A stretch of 20,105 bases of DNA from DATHWB01 sp040902855 (GCA_040902855.1 JBBDWN010000106.1:1-20105), one strand, 5' to 3'. Numbered from the stretch's first letter, positions 1 through 6,599 are shown. Numbers and translations: made by a program. The notes: generated by a model from the letters alone, not told the origin.

Positions 1-354
1 AAGCAGTTCCTCCACATCGACCAGGCCGAGTGCATCCTGTGCGAGGGCTGCGTCGACATCTGCCCGTGGAAATGCATCCACTACCTGTCGATGGATGCGA
101 TCACGGAATCGGTCAACGTGGACAATCCCGGCGACGACCCGACGAACTTCGGGTTCTTCGTCGTCGACGAGAATGAGTGCACGAGATGCGCCCTGTGCAT
201 CGACCGCTGTCCGACGAACGTCATCAGCCTGGGTAAGTTCGAGGGCTCGCTGAGCCAGCAGGCTCAGGAGCTCGGACTGAACGACGCGCCTTGGGAAGTG
301 GACACGGGGCAGCGAGACTTCAAGAACGGTTACGCCTACGGGATGCGCTGGTAG
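1..354 (+). CDS. Ferredoxin-like 2x[4Fe-4S] protein, 5' truncated by window edge
   Basis: The frame is open from base 1 and ends at TAG 352-354, so only the C-terminal 117 residues are seen. Two cluster motifs are visible: C-ILC-EGC-VDICP followed by a further Cys (about codons 11-25), and C-TRC-ALC-IDRCP (about codons 60-70). This is the classic CxxCxxCxxxCP pattern repeated, so it should carry electrons through two [4Fe-4S] clusters on the cytoplasmic side. The stretch between the motifs is longer than in small bacterial ferredoxins or NuoI, and no membrane segment is visible. The cytochrome b gene begins 9 nt after the stop, and its ribosome site overlaps this stop codon, so the two are almost certainly co-transcribed. 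A role as a ferredoxin partner of the quinol:cytochrome c complex is inferred from position only. Confidence 0.85.
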   Translation, partial: KQFLHIDQAECILCEGCVDICPWKCIHYLSMDAITESVNVDNPGDDPTNFGFFVVDENECTRCALCIDRCPTNVISLGKFEGSLSQQAQELGLNDAPWEVDTGQRDFKNGYAYGMRW

Positions 355-358
355 GAGG
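353..358 (+). promoter_or_regulatory. Ribosome binding site for cytochrome b
   Basis: AGGAGG lies 4 nt before GTG 363 and overlaps the stop codon of the ferredoxin gene. It decides the start: the in-frame ATG at 291 would add 24 residues of low similarity and lies inside the ferredoxin coding region. Confidence 0.8.
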
Positions 359-362
359 ACGA

Positions 363-1151
363 GTGGCGAACGGGAATGGCAAAACGGGACTCCTCGACAG
401 GGTCCGCGAGAAGACTGCTGAGGCGAGCGACAAGTTCGCCAAGAGTCAGTTCGTGGAGTCCGTCCTGCGGCCTGGGTCACCCTTCAAGAAGGGGTACACC
501 GACAGTCCCCGCAACCGCTCTTACGTGATCATGAACAACGTGCTCTATCACCTTCACCCGGTGAAGGTGAAGCGGCACGGGGTCAAGCTGTCTTACACGC
601 TGTGCCTCGGCGGGCTCAGTTTCTTCCTCTTCATCCTGCTGACCATCACCGGGATCTTCCTGATGTTCTATTACGCCCCCACCGCAGATCGGGCGTACAT
701 CGATACGGCCGCGCTGTCGACGGACGTCGCATTCGGAACACTGGTGCGCAACATGCACCGGTGGGGGGCCCACCTCATGGTGCTCACGGTATTCCTGCAC
801 ATGAGCCGGGTGTTCTATCACGGCGCCTACAAGCCGCCGCGTGAGTTCAACTGGGTGGTCGGCGTGATCCTTCTTCTCCTCACGCTGTTGCTCTCCTTCA
901 CCGGCTATCTGCTTCCGTGGGACCAGCTGGCGCTGTGGGCGGTCACGGTCGGCACCAACATGGCCGGGTTCGTTCCCGTCATCGGCGACCAGGTCAAGTT
1001 CGGACTCCTCGCCGGCGTGGAAGTCACTGCTGGGACACTGCTCCGGTGGTACGTGCTCCACGTACTCTTCCTTCCATTCATCATCGTGATCTTCATGGCC
1101 GTGCACTTCTGGCGGGTGCGTAAAGACGGCGGGATCTCCGGACCGCTGTGA
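363..1151 (+). CDS. Cytochrome b N-terminal half, cytochrome b6-type (split cytochrome b)
   Basis: This 262-residue protein is the haem-binding half of the quinol:cytochrome c oxidoreductase, in the membrane. The first ~75 residues are hydrophilic. Four helices follow at about 77-105, 126-152, 164-186 and 226-249. Haem b ligands are His132, His146, His233 and His248. The pair spacings of 14 and 15 match cytochrome b6 of b6f complexes. Cys81 sits in the motif LCLGGL, 51 residues before the first His, as Cys35 does in cytochrome b6, where it holds haem ci covalently. The motif GYLLPWDQ and the terminal GISGPL are also b6-like. GTG 363 was chosen because AGGAGG precedes it. The C-terminal half is the next gene, 12 nt downstream. 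Family assignment is firm; presence of haem ci is a prediction. Confidence 0.95.
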   Translation: MANGNGKTGLLDRVREKTAEASDKFAKSQFVESVLRPGSPFKKGYTDSPRNRSYVIMNNVLYHLHPVKVKRHGVKLSYTLCLGGLSFFLFILLTITGIFLMFYYAPTADRAYIDTAALSTDVAFGTLVRNMHRWGAHLMVLTVFLHMSRVFYHGAYKPPREFNWVVGVILLLLTLLLSFTGYLLPWDQLALWAVTVGTNMAGFVPVIGDQVKFGLLAGVEVTAGTLLRWYVLHVLFLPFIIVIFMAVHFWRVRKDGGISGPL

Positions 1152-1163
1152 GAGGGGCTTGCA

Positions 1164-2159
1164 ATGGCTGACATCCCAGAGAGCCTCCTCCGTCGATCAG
1201 CGGAGGCGAAAGCCAAGGCGCTCGGCGTGCCCGTCGAGCAGGTGCTCGCCGAGATGAAGGGCGAGGCCCCTCCGACGCCGCCGCCCCCGCCGCCCCCCGC
1301 GGAACCCGAGCCCGAAGCCGCTGCCGACGAAGAGCCGGGAGCCGACGAAGCACCCGCTTCCGAGGAGCCGGAAGCGCCATCCGCTGCCGACGAAGCCCCT
1401 GCCGACGAAGCCGAGACTCCTGAAGCAGAGGTCCCCGCAGAAGAGGCCGCTTCGGCTGAAGCGGCCGCTCCCGCCGAACCGACCGCCCCGGCGGCTGAGG
1501 CGGAGGACGCGCCGGCCGCCGTCGCCACCGAAGAACCAACTACTCCCGATGCCAACGGGTCGTCCGGCAACGGCGCCCGTCAGGCTGCCGTCGTGAGCGC
1601 CCGTCCGGTCACCCCACCAGTCAACGTGCCGGAGGGGGTGCGCACCCAACGCCTGCTGACGGTCGTCAAGGCGCGAGCGATCCAGAACGTCAAAGCGGAA
1701 CCGCAGGACAAGGTCAACACCTGGCCGCATCTCGTCATCGCCGAGTTCACCGCCCTGATGGCGATGACCGCCTTCCTGCTGATCCTTTCGGTCATCCTGC
1801 AAGCGCCGCTGCTGGAACCGGCCAACTTCAACGCCACCCCCAACCCGTCGAAGGCGCCGTGGTACTTCCTCGGACTGCAGGAGTTGCTGTCGTACTTCGA
1901 CCCGCAGATCGCCGGTGTGACGGTGCCGACCATCGTCGGACTGGTGGGATTCATGATGATCCCCTACGTCGACAAGAATCCGTCCAACAAGCCATCGGAC
2001 CGCAAGTTCGCCATCATGCTCTACACGATCTTTCTCACCGGATCAGCAGTGTTGACGATCATCGGGGTGCTGTTTCGGGGGCAAGGTTTCAACTTCGCCT
2101 TTCCATGGCGTGACGGCGTGTTCTTCGATGACCTCAAGGACTGGGTGCATTTCGAATGA
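1164..2159 (+). CDS. Cytochrome b C-terminal half (subunit IV-like) with long acidic Ala/Pro/Glu extension
   Basis: This protein of 331 residues supplies the rest of the cytochrome b fold and part of the quinol oxidation (Qo) site. Residues ~1-33 look helical, ~35-135 are low-complexity Pro/Ala/Glu with seven consecutive prolines, and the conserved membrane part starts near 185. Three helices are seen at about 190-213, 245-258 and 281-304. The Qo motif, PEWY in most cytochromes b, reads APWY at 231-234, followed by FLGLQELL. The extension makes it about twice as long as plant subunit IV (about 160 residues). GAGGGG lies a few bases before ATG 1164. The stop overlaps the Rieske start as ATGA, which suggests translational coupling. 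The function of the extension is unknown. Confidence 0.92.
   Translation: MADIPESLLRRSAEAKAKALGVPVEQVLAEMKGEAPPTPPPPPPPAEPEPEAAADEEPGADEAPASEEPEAPSAADEAPADEAETPEAEVPAEEAASAEAAAPAEPTAPAAEAEDAPAAVATEEPTTPDANGSSGNGARQAAVVSARPVTPPVNVPEGVRTQRLLTVVKARAIQNVKAEPQDKVNTWPHLVIAEFTALMAMTAFLLILSVILQAPLLEPANFNATPNPSKAPWYFLGLQELLSYFDPQIAGVTVPTIVGLVGFMMIPYVDKNPSNKPSDRKFAIMLYTIFLTGSAVLTIIGVLFRGQGFNFAFPWRDGVFFDDLKDWVHFE
1323..1410 (+). repeat. Short in-frame DNA repeat GCCGACGAAG inside the acidic extension
   Basis: The 10-mer GCCGACGAAG occurs at 1323, 1341, 1386 and 1401, always in the same frame, and encodes Ala-Asp-Glu. The spacing is irregular (18, 45, 15). It suggests that the acidic linker of the subunit IV-like protein grew by local duplication or slippage. 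The copies are identical although the codons could vary. Confidence 0.7.
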
Positions 2160-3127
2160 GTCCCGAGAACCTCCTTCTCATCGGTATCGCGGTTCTCGCG
2201 GTGGCGGCTGCCGTGGCGGCGTTCGCCATCGCTTGGCGCCGATCGGGTGGGGATTGGCGAGGCAAGGTGTCTGCGGAGACACGAGCTGCGGATCGCATGA
2301 CGGGTCTCGATCTTCCGCCAGTTCCGGTGGCCGAAGTCGACGAACCTTCGCTCGCTCCGTTGCGTGGCGGAATGGAGATGGCCGAACCCTCCGAAGATCC
2401 GGAACTCGAGACNNNNNNNNNNNNNNNNNNNNNNNNNNNNNNNNNNNNNNNNNNNNNNNNNNNNNNNNNNNNNNNNNNNNNNNNNNNNNNNNNNNNNNNN
2501 NNNNNNNNNNNNGTCGCCGTCGCCGTCGCCACCGAGCGTCGGCTCGTCGAGTCGAGTCCCGAAGAAGCCGGCGTCACCCGTCGTCAGTTCTTCAACCGTG
2601 CCCTCGGATCGGTGTTCGGAGCCTATTCGGGCATGTTGGGCCTCAGCTTCCTCGCCTTCTTGTGGCCCAAGTTGTCTGGCGGCTTCGGTGCGGATGTCAA
2701 CGCCGGATCGATCAGCGCCCTGCTCGATCAGGCGATCAACGACGACGGTTCCATCACCCCGGTTTTCATCCCCGAGGCGCGGGCCTATGTCGTTCCGGCT
2801 CCCTCTTCTCTCGCGGAGGCGTATGTCGGAAACAGTGTGGCGGTGGGAGGCGTGATGGCGCTTTTCCAGCGTTGTGTCCACCTCGGATGCCGGGTCCCCT
2901 GGTGCGGTCCCTCCCAGGGCTTCGAGTGCCCGTGTCACGGCTCCAAGTACAATTCGATCGGTGAGTACAACGCCGGACCGGCCCCCCGCAACCTCGACCG
3001 TTTTGTCATCGAGTTGAATCCCGTCAACGAGTTGATCATCAAGACCGGGACCATCATTCAGACTCCCAGGGCGCTGGAACCGTCCGTCGAATATCCGCAG
3101 GGCCCCTCCTGCATCGGCGCGGGCTGA
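2156..3127 (+). CDS. Rieske [2Fe-2S] protein of the bc complex, interrupted by assembly gap
   Basis: The Rieske protein takes one electron from quinol at the Qo site and passes it to cytochrome c. The cluster motifs are complete: C-VH-LGC-RVPWC (2873-2905) and CPCHGS (2927-2944), giving two Cys and two His ligands plus the usual disulfide cysteines. A twin-arginine motif TRRQFF (2576-2593) precedes a membrane segment, as expected for Tat-exported Rieske proteins. The N-terminus has a further membrane helix (about residues 5-27) and then a polar linker. One hundred N (2413-2512) interrupt the linker. Frames on both sides agree, but the gap length is probably nominal, so the exact size is unknown. 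Two genes, a small membrane protein plus a shorter Rieske, remain possible. The start ATG overlaps the previous stop by 4 bp. Confidence 0.88.
   Translation: MSPENLLLIGIAVLAVAAAVAAFAIAWRRSGGDWRGKVSAETRAADRMTGLDLPPVPVAEVDEPSLAPLRGGMEMAEPSEDPELEXXXXXXXXXXXXXXXXXXXXXXXXXXXXXXXXXXVAVAVATERRLVESSPEEAGVTRRQFFNRALGSVFGAYSGMLGLSFLAFLWPKLSGGFGADVNAGSISALLDQAINDDGSITPVFIPEARAYVVPAPSSLAEAYVGNSVAVGGVMALFQRCVHLGCRVPWCGPSQGFECPCHGSKYNSIGEYNAGPAPRNLDRFVIELNPVNELIIKTGTIIQTPRALEPSVEYPQGPSCIGAG
2413..2512. other. Assembly gap (100 N)
   Basis: Exactly 100 N lie inside the Rieske gene. The right edge begins with three copies of GTCGCC (2513-2530), so a short tandem repeat may have broken the assembly. The round number suggests a placeholder and not a measured length. 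Confidence 0.97.
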
Positions 3128-3129
3128 AC

Positions 3130-4833
3130 ATGGATTCGTCAGTCGTCGTCACCATCGTCGTCATCGCGGCCGTCGCCTGGCTGGCGTTTCTCGGGGTGTC
3201 TGCCTTGCGGAGCCGGGGTCCCGAGGAGGTCCCGGCCAACCTCGCCCCGGGTGAGTCAGACGACGTCATGGAGACCAAGCGCCTCGAACGCACTCAGCAG
3301 GCAGCCGTACTCCTCTCGGCCTTTCTCGCCATCGGCCTCCCGCTCTACTACCTGGGCGAGACCAACCGGCAGGCCGGATTCGTCGAACAGTTCGATGAAG
3401 AGTCGGTCACTCGCGGCGAGCGCCTCGTCGAAGAGTTCGGCTGTTACGGCTGTCACGGTCCTGACGGGGTCGGCGGGGTCGCGACCTACGTCGAGAAGCG
3501 GACGGGCGCGACCGTCAGTTGGTACGCACCTCCGATCAACAACGTCTTCTACCGATACGATCGCGATGCGGTTCGGTACTGGATCACCTACGGACGAGGC
3601 AACTCGCCGATGCCGGCGTGGGGTCTTGCCGGCGGCGGACCGATGAACGAAGCCCAGGTGGAAGACGTCCTCAACTACCTCGAGAGGAATCAGGTGCCGC
3701 AGGCGGTCTCGGCCAACAATGTCGAATCGGGGATCTCCGCAGCGCTCGTCGAATTGGAGGACGCCGAGGCGGGAATCGATGCAGCGATCCTCAACCAGCG
3801 GCAGATCGTCGCTGAACTGCGCCGCGCACCGGAGCTCACCTCGATCGCCCAGGACATCAGAGCACGAGCCGACGCCATTCTCGATGGCGCCGGAGAAGGG
3901 CTGGACACCGACGGTGACGGTCTGAGCGACAACGCCGAGCAAGCCTTGTCCCAGATCACCGCCGAAGCAGCCCTCGCCTTCACGCTGCCCGGCCTCGAAC
4001 CGATCGAATTGGACCCCGAGAACCCGGAGACCGATGGGACGCCTGACGCCGACAGGGTGGCGGCCGTCATCGCGGCGCTCACCGATCTGGCGGCGGACAA
4101 GGCACCGATCGTCGCAACCCAACTGGCATCGATCCAGGCCTCCCTCGACGCCGGTGGAGACGACATCGACGGTGACGGCATCCCCGACGCGGCCGAAGCT
4201 CAGATCCCGGCGCAGCTCGATGCCGCCCGTACGGCGGTGCAGCCTTCTGAGATCCGGGTCGTCGTACTGGACCCGACCAATGAGGCTTCCGTCGGCGGCG
4301 ACCCGGATCTGACCACTGCGACTCGGGTGGTCTCGGGTCTGTCGTCCCTGGCCCTCAACCTCGACGTCCAGGCGAACAACAACGAGGCTCTGCTCGGTCC
4401 CGCCGAAGCGGCGCTCTCCAACCTTCTCGACGCCAAGGACCGGAAGGCGTGGGAGTTCGACTTCCAGGGGATCGCGGACAATGTCTTCGGTGGGGACGTC
4501 GCCACTGCCGAACGCGTGGTCGGGATCTATCAGTCCAACTGCGCCCGCTGTCACACGTCCGGTTACTCGGCGGGCGTGGGCTTCGCCCAGGAAGCGGGTT
4601 CGGGTGGATTCGGCCCTGCTCTGTGGGACGGGCGCCCGGCGGTGCAGTTCCTCACAGAAGACGCCCTCGTCGAGTTCCTCAAGGTGGGGGCAGAAGCAAA
4701 CACGCCGTACGGCGTGAACGGATTCGGGAACGGCCAGATGCCCGGCTTCGGCACGACCCTTTCAACCGAGGACCTCACGAATCTGGCTCGCTGGCTGCGG
4801 GCAGGCAACCTCACCGGGATGGGAGGCAACTGA
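3130..4833 (+). CDS. Membrane-anchored two-haem cytochrome c with DxDGDG (calcium-binding-like) insert
   Basis: This protein of 567 residues should accept electrons from the Rieske protein outside the membrane. Membrane helices lie at about 5-24 and 57-75. The first haem site is CYGCH at 105-109 with a likely Met ligand at 161 (SPMPAW). The second is CARCH at 471-475 with a likely Met at 537 (GQMPGF). Between the two domains is an insert of nearly 300 residues. It holds two calcium-loop-like motifs, DTDGDGLSDNAE (259-270) and DIDGDGIPDAAE (345-356), and a weaker one near 295-309, in a helical Ala/Glu-rich background. Such motifs resemble EF-hand and thrombospondin type 3 loops. The gene starts 2 nt after the Rieske stop and overlaps the next gene, so it belongs to the operon. 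Confidence 0.92.
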   Translation: MDSSVVVTIVVIAAVAWLAFLGVSALRSRGPEEVPANLAPGESDDVMETKRLERTQQAAVLLSAFLAIGLPLYYLGETNRQAGFVEQFDEESVTRGERLVEEFGCYGCHGPDGVGGVATYVEKRTGATVSWYAPPINNVFYRYDRDAVRYWITYGRGNSPMPAWGLAGGGPMNEAQVEDVLNYLERNQVPQAVSANNVESGISAALVELEDAEAGIDAAILNQRQIVAELRRAPELTSIAQDIRARADAILDGAGEGLDTDGDGLSDNAEQALSQITAEAALAFTLPGLEPIELDPENPETDGTPDADRVAAVIAALTDLAADKAPIVATQLASIQASLDAGGDDIDGDGIPDAAEAQIPAQLDAARTAVQPSEIRVVVLDPTNEASVGGDPDLTTATRVVSGLSSLALNLDVQANNNEALLGPAEAALSNLLDAKDRKAWEFDFQGIADNVFGGDVATAERVVGIYQSNCARCHTSGYSAGVGFAQEAGSGGFGPALWDGRPAVQFLTEDALVEFLKVGAEANTPYGVNGFGNGQMPGFGTTLSTEDLTNLARWLRAGNLTGMGGN

Positions 4834-5186
4834 TGCGCGAACTCATGCGGGAACTGCTCTCGGCGAACCTCTTCGTCACCGGCATCATCCTCACGGTCGC
4901 CTCGGTGATCATCTTCTTCGGGTCGGTCTACCTGCTCAACTACACGAACCTCGGTAAGAAGCTCGCCTTCCTCGTCACGGGCGCCGGCATCTTCGGCTGG
5001 AGCACCATCGGCTCGTTGCTCTTCGTCCTCTACGCTCCGCGCGGTCCCCGCCCCAAGAACATCGAGGGCCTGAACGCGTTCGAGATCCGGATCATCCCCA
5101 TCGCCTACATGCTCGTTTCGCTGATCCTGTTCATCATGTTCCTCGTCGCCATGAACCAATACGAAGAATCCCAAGAGCGCGCCTGA
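4833..5186 (+). CDS. Small membrane protein of the bc operon, function unknown
   Basis: This 117-residue protein has three likely membrane helices at about 13-36, 43-67 and 87-107. A charged loop with the sequence APRGPRPKNIEG follows the second helix. GGGAGG lies 6 nt before ATG 4833, and the ATG overlaps the stop of the cytochrome c gene (TGATG). A second in-frame ATG at 4845 is possible but has no ribosome site of its own. I do not recognise a family, and no haem or metal motif is visible. Its position as last gene of the operon suggests an accessory subunit or assembly factor of the bc complex; that is inference. Confidence 0.85.
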   Translation: MRELMRELLSANLFVTGIILTVASVIIFFGSVYLLNYTNLGKKLAFLVTGAGIFGWSTIGSLLFVLYAPRGPRPKNIEGLNAFEIRIIPIAYMLVSLILFIMFLVAMNQYEESQERA

Positions 5187-5244
5187 CCCCGTTTTACCCC
5201 TCCAGACGCGTCACTACCGCAGCGTTCACGCGTCCAAAACGGGG
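5187..5244. terminator. Bidirectional terminator-like hairpin between bc operon and rex
   Basis: Perfect 9-bp arms CCCCGTTTT (5187-5195) and AAAACGGGG (5236-5244) flank a nested 7-bp pair GACGCGT (5205-5211) and ACGCGTC (5228-5234). It starts directly after the stop of the small membrane protein and ends just before the stop of rex on the other strand, where a shared terminator is expected. There is no clear T tract on either side. Confidence 0.65.
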
Positions 5245-5246
5245 AA

Positions 5247-5864
5247 TTAACTCGATAGGTAGTAGCTGAGGATCCGGAACTCGGTCGCGAGGTCGACGTT
5301 GCGGACTGCGACCTCCGCTGGGACCCGGACAGTGACGCCGGCAAAGTTGAGGATGGCCCGGATGTCGGCGGCGACCATGGTCTCGGCGACCGTCTGGGCG
5401 GCGCCGGCAGGGGTGGCGATGACACCGATCTCGTACGGGTTCTCGACCGCGTCGTCGACCAGTTGTGAGATGTCTCGGACGGCAATCCCACTGATGAGCG
5501 CACCGATCCGGCGCGGGTTCTTGTCGTAGACGGCGGTGATGTCGAATCCGGTCGTCGGAAACCCGGTGTATCCCGCCAGCGCAGTGCCCAGATTTCCTGC
5601 CCCGACCAGCGCAACCCGCCGGGTCCGGTCGAGGCCGAGCGCCTTCTTGATCGCGGCGGCGAGCAGGTCGATGTCGTATCCGACACCGCGGGTCCCCGAG
5701 TAGCGCAGGTGCGAGAGGTCCTTGCGCACCTGCACGGCTGATCCGCCGGTGGCGGCGGCGATCTCCTCGGAGCCGACCGTGCCGACTCCGATGCCGGCAT
5801 CTTCGAGAAAGCGGAGATAGGTGGGGAGGCGCCCCACGGTGGCGGCCGGGATCCGGTGTGTCAT
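5247..5864 (-). CDS. rex: Redox-sensing transcriptional repressor Rex
   Basis: Rex binds DNA as a dimer and releases it when the NADH/NAD+ ratio rises, derepressing respiration and fermentation genes. The 205 residues have the expected order. The N-terminal winged helix contains IPAATVGRLPTYLRFL (5-20), the recognition segment QVRKDLS (45-51) and the RGVGY turn (59-63). The Rossmann domain follows with GAGNLG at 88-93 and ILNFAG at 171-176. Length is normal for the family. The gene begins 10 nt after the deiodinase-like gene, with no -10 box of its own in view, so both are probably on one transcript. It lies between the bc operon and nuoA, which makes both plausible targets. I did not find the usual TTGTGA-type inverted repeat near either. 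Confidence 0.95.
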   Translation of the reverse strand: MTHRIPAATVGRLPTYLRFLEDAGIGVGTVGSEEIAAATGGSAVQVRKDLSHLRYSGTRGVGYDIDLLAAAIKKALGLDRTRRVALVGAGNLGTALAGYTGFPTTGFDITAVYDKNPRRIGALISGIAVRDISQLVDDAVENPYEIGVIATPAGAAQTVAETMVAADIRAILNFAGVTVRVPAEVAVRNVDLATEFRILSYYLSS

Positions 5865-5874
5865 GGTTCGAGTC

Positions 5875-6552
5875 TCAGCATTCGACCATCACCTGGTCGA
5901 GCGCCTTGCGGTGGAGGTCGGGGACCTCACAGTTGTCCGCCGGGTAGCCGATGGGCATCACCACGAAGGGGCGTTCGTTCTCCGGCCTGTCGAGAATCGT
6001 GTTGAGAAACCGCATCGGCGATGGCGTGTGCGTGAGAGTTGCAAGGCCGAGGCGGTGGAGTGCCCAGATGAACATGCCGGCGGCCATCCCCACGCTTTCC
6101 TTCACGTAATAGTGATGCCGCTGGGAGCCGTCCGGAAGCACGCCGTAGCGCTGTTCGAACAGCACGACCAGCCACGGCGCGGTTTCCAGGAAGGGCTTCT
6201 TCCAGTCCGTGCCAAGTGGTTCGAGTGCGGTCCGCCACTCTTCGTTGATGCGACCGCCGAGATAGTTCTGGCTCTCCTCTTCCTCTGCGGCAGAACGGAT
6301 TTGCCTGCGGATATCAGGATCGCTGACCAGGACGAAAGTCCACGGCTGCATATGGGCCCCGGAGGGCGCAGTGGACGCGGTGAGAATCGCCCACTCGATG
6401 GCTTCCTTCGGAACCGGATCGGTACTGAACGACCGCACGCTCCGCCGCGAGTCCGCTTCGGCGTGCAATTCCCTCCCCCGGATGCCGAACGTTTCGGGAT
6501 CGGGGCGCGAAAGCCGGTAGGGGACGAAGCCGGAGGCTGAGTGATCGGACAT
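5875..6552 (-). CDS. Nitroreductase-fold flavoprotein, iodotyrosine deiodinase (IYD) homologue
   Basis: This 225-residue FMN protein belongs to the nitroreductase superfamily and resembles the iodotyrosine deiodinase subgroup across its length. The FMN phosphate motif SRRSVR is at 35-40 and TAPSGAH-QPWTFV at 61-74. Glu93, Tyr97 and Lys119 align with the IYD residues that clamp the amino-acid part of the substrate (human Glu157, Tyr161, Lys182; recalled from memory). THTP at 174-177 matches the loop whose Thr contacts flavin N5. The C-terminal PDLHRKALDQVMV is also IYD-like. Human IYD has a membrane anchor; here the N-terminus is only a short soluble leader. Reductive dehalogenation of a halotyrosine or related compound is the best guess. 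ATG 6552 follows a -10-like box by 7 nt with no ribosome site. Confidence 0.88.
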   Translation of the reverse strand: MSDHSASGFVPYRLSRPDPETFGIRGRELHAEADSRRSVRSFSTDPVPKEAIEWAILTASTAPSGAHMQPWTFVLVSDPDIRRQIRSAAEEEESQNYLGGRINEEWRTALEPLGTDWKKPFLETAPWLVVLFEQRYGVLPDGSQRHHYYVKESVGMAAGMFIWALHRLGLATLTHTPSPMRFLNTILDRPENERPFVVMPIGYPADNCEVPDLHRKALDQVMVEC

Positions 6553-6559
6553 CGCAAGG

Positions 6560-6565
6560 AAGCTA
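6560..6565 (-). promoter_or_regulatory. Putative -10 box for the deiodinase-like/rex unit (leaderless)
   Basis: On the minus strand TAGCTT lies 7 nt before ATG 6552. That spacing would place transcription start at or next to the start codon. No Shine-Dalgarno is present between the box and the ATG. Confidence 0.45.
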
Positions 6566-6572
6566 CCTGTCC

Positions 6573-6585
6573 GATTCTCGGAATC
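6573..6585. promoter_or_regulatory. Small inverted repeat between divergent promoters
   Basis: GATTC-TCG-GAATC sits midway between the two divergent -10 boxes, where both -35 regions would lie. It could be an operator shared by nuoA and the deiodinase/rex unit. It is short and does not match the Rex consensus. Confidence 0.25.
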
Positions 6586-6599
6586 CGGACTCCGACTTC

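Noticed and set aside
1..354. Ferredoxin-like gene considered as nuoI
   Set aside because: The spacing between the two cluster motifs is longer than in NuoI, and it is in the bc operon and not the nuo operon.
905..1570. Ser/Ala/Gly-rich open frame on the minus strand
   Set aside because: It is the complement of the repetitive acidic linker in the subunit IV-like gene, and its low complexity follows from that repeat.
5222..5233. GCGTTCACGCGT as half of a Rex site
   Set aside because: It resembles only part of the consensus and is better explained as the inner stem of the terminator hairpin downstream of two convergent genes.
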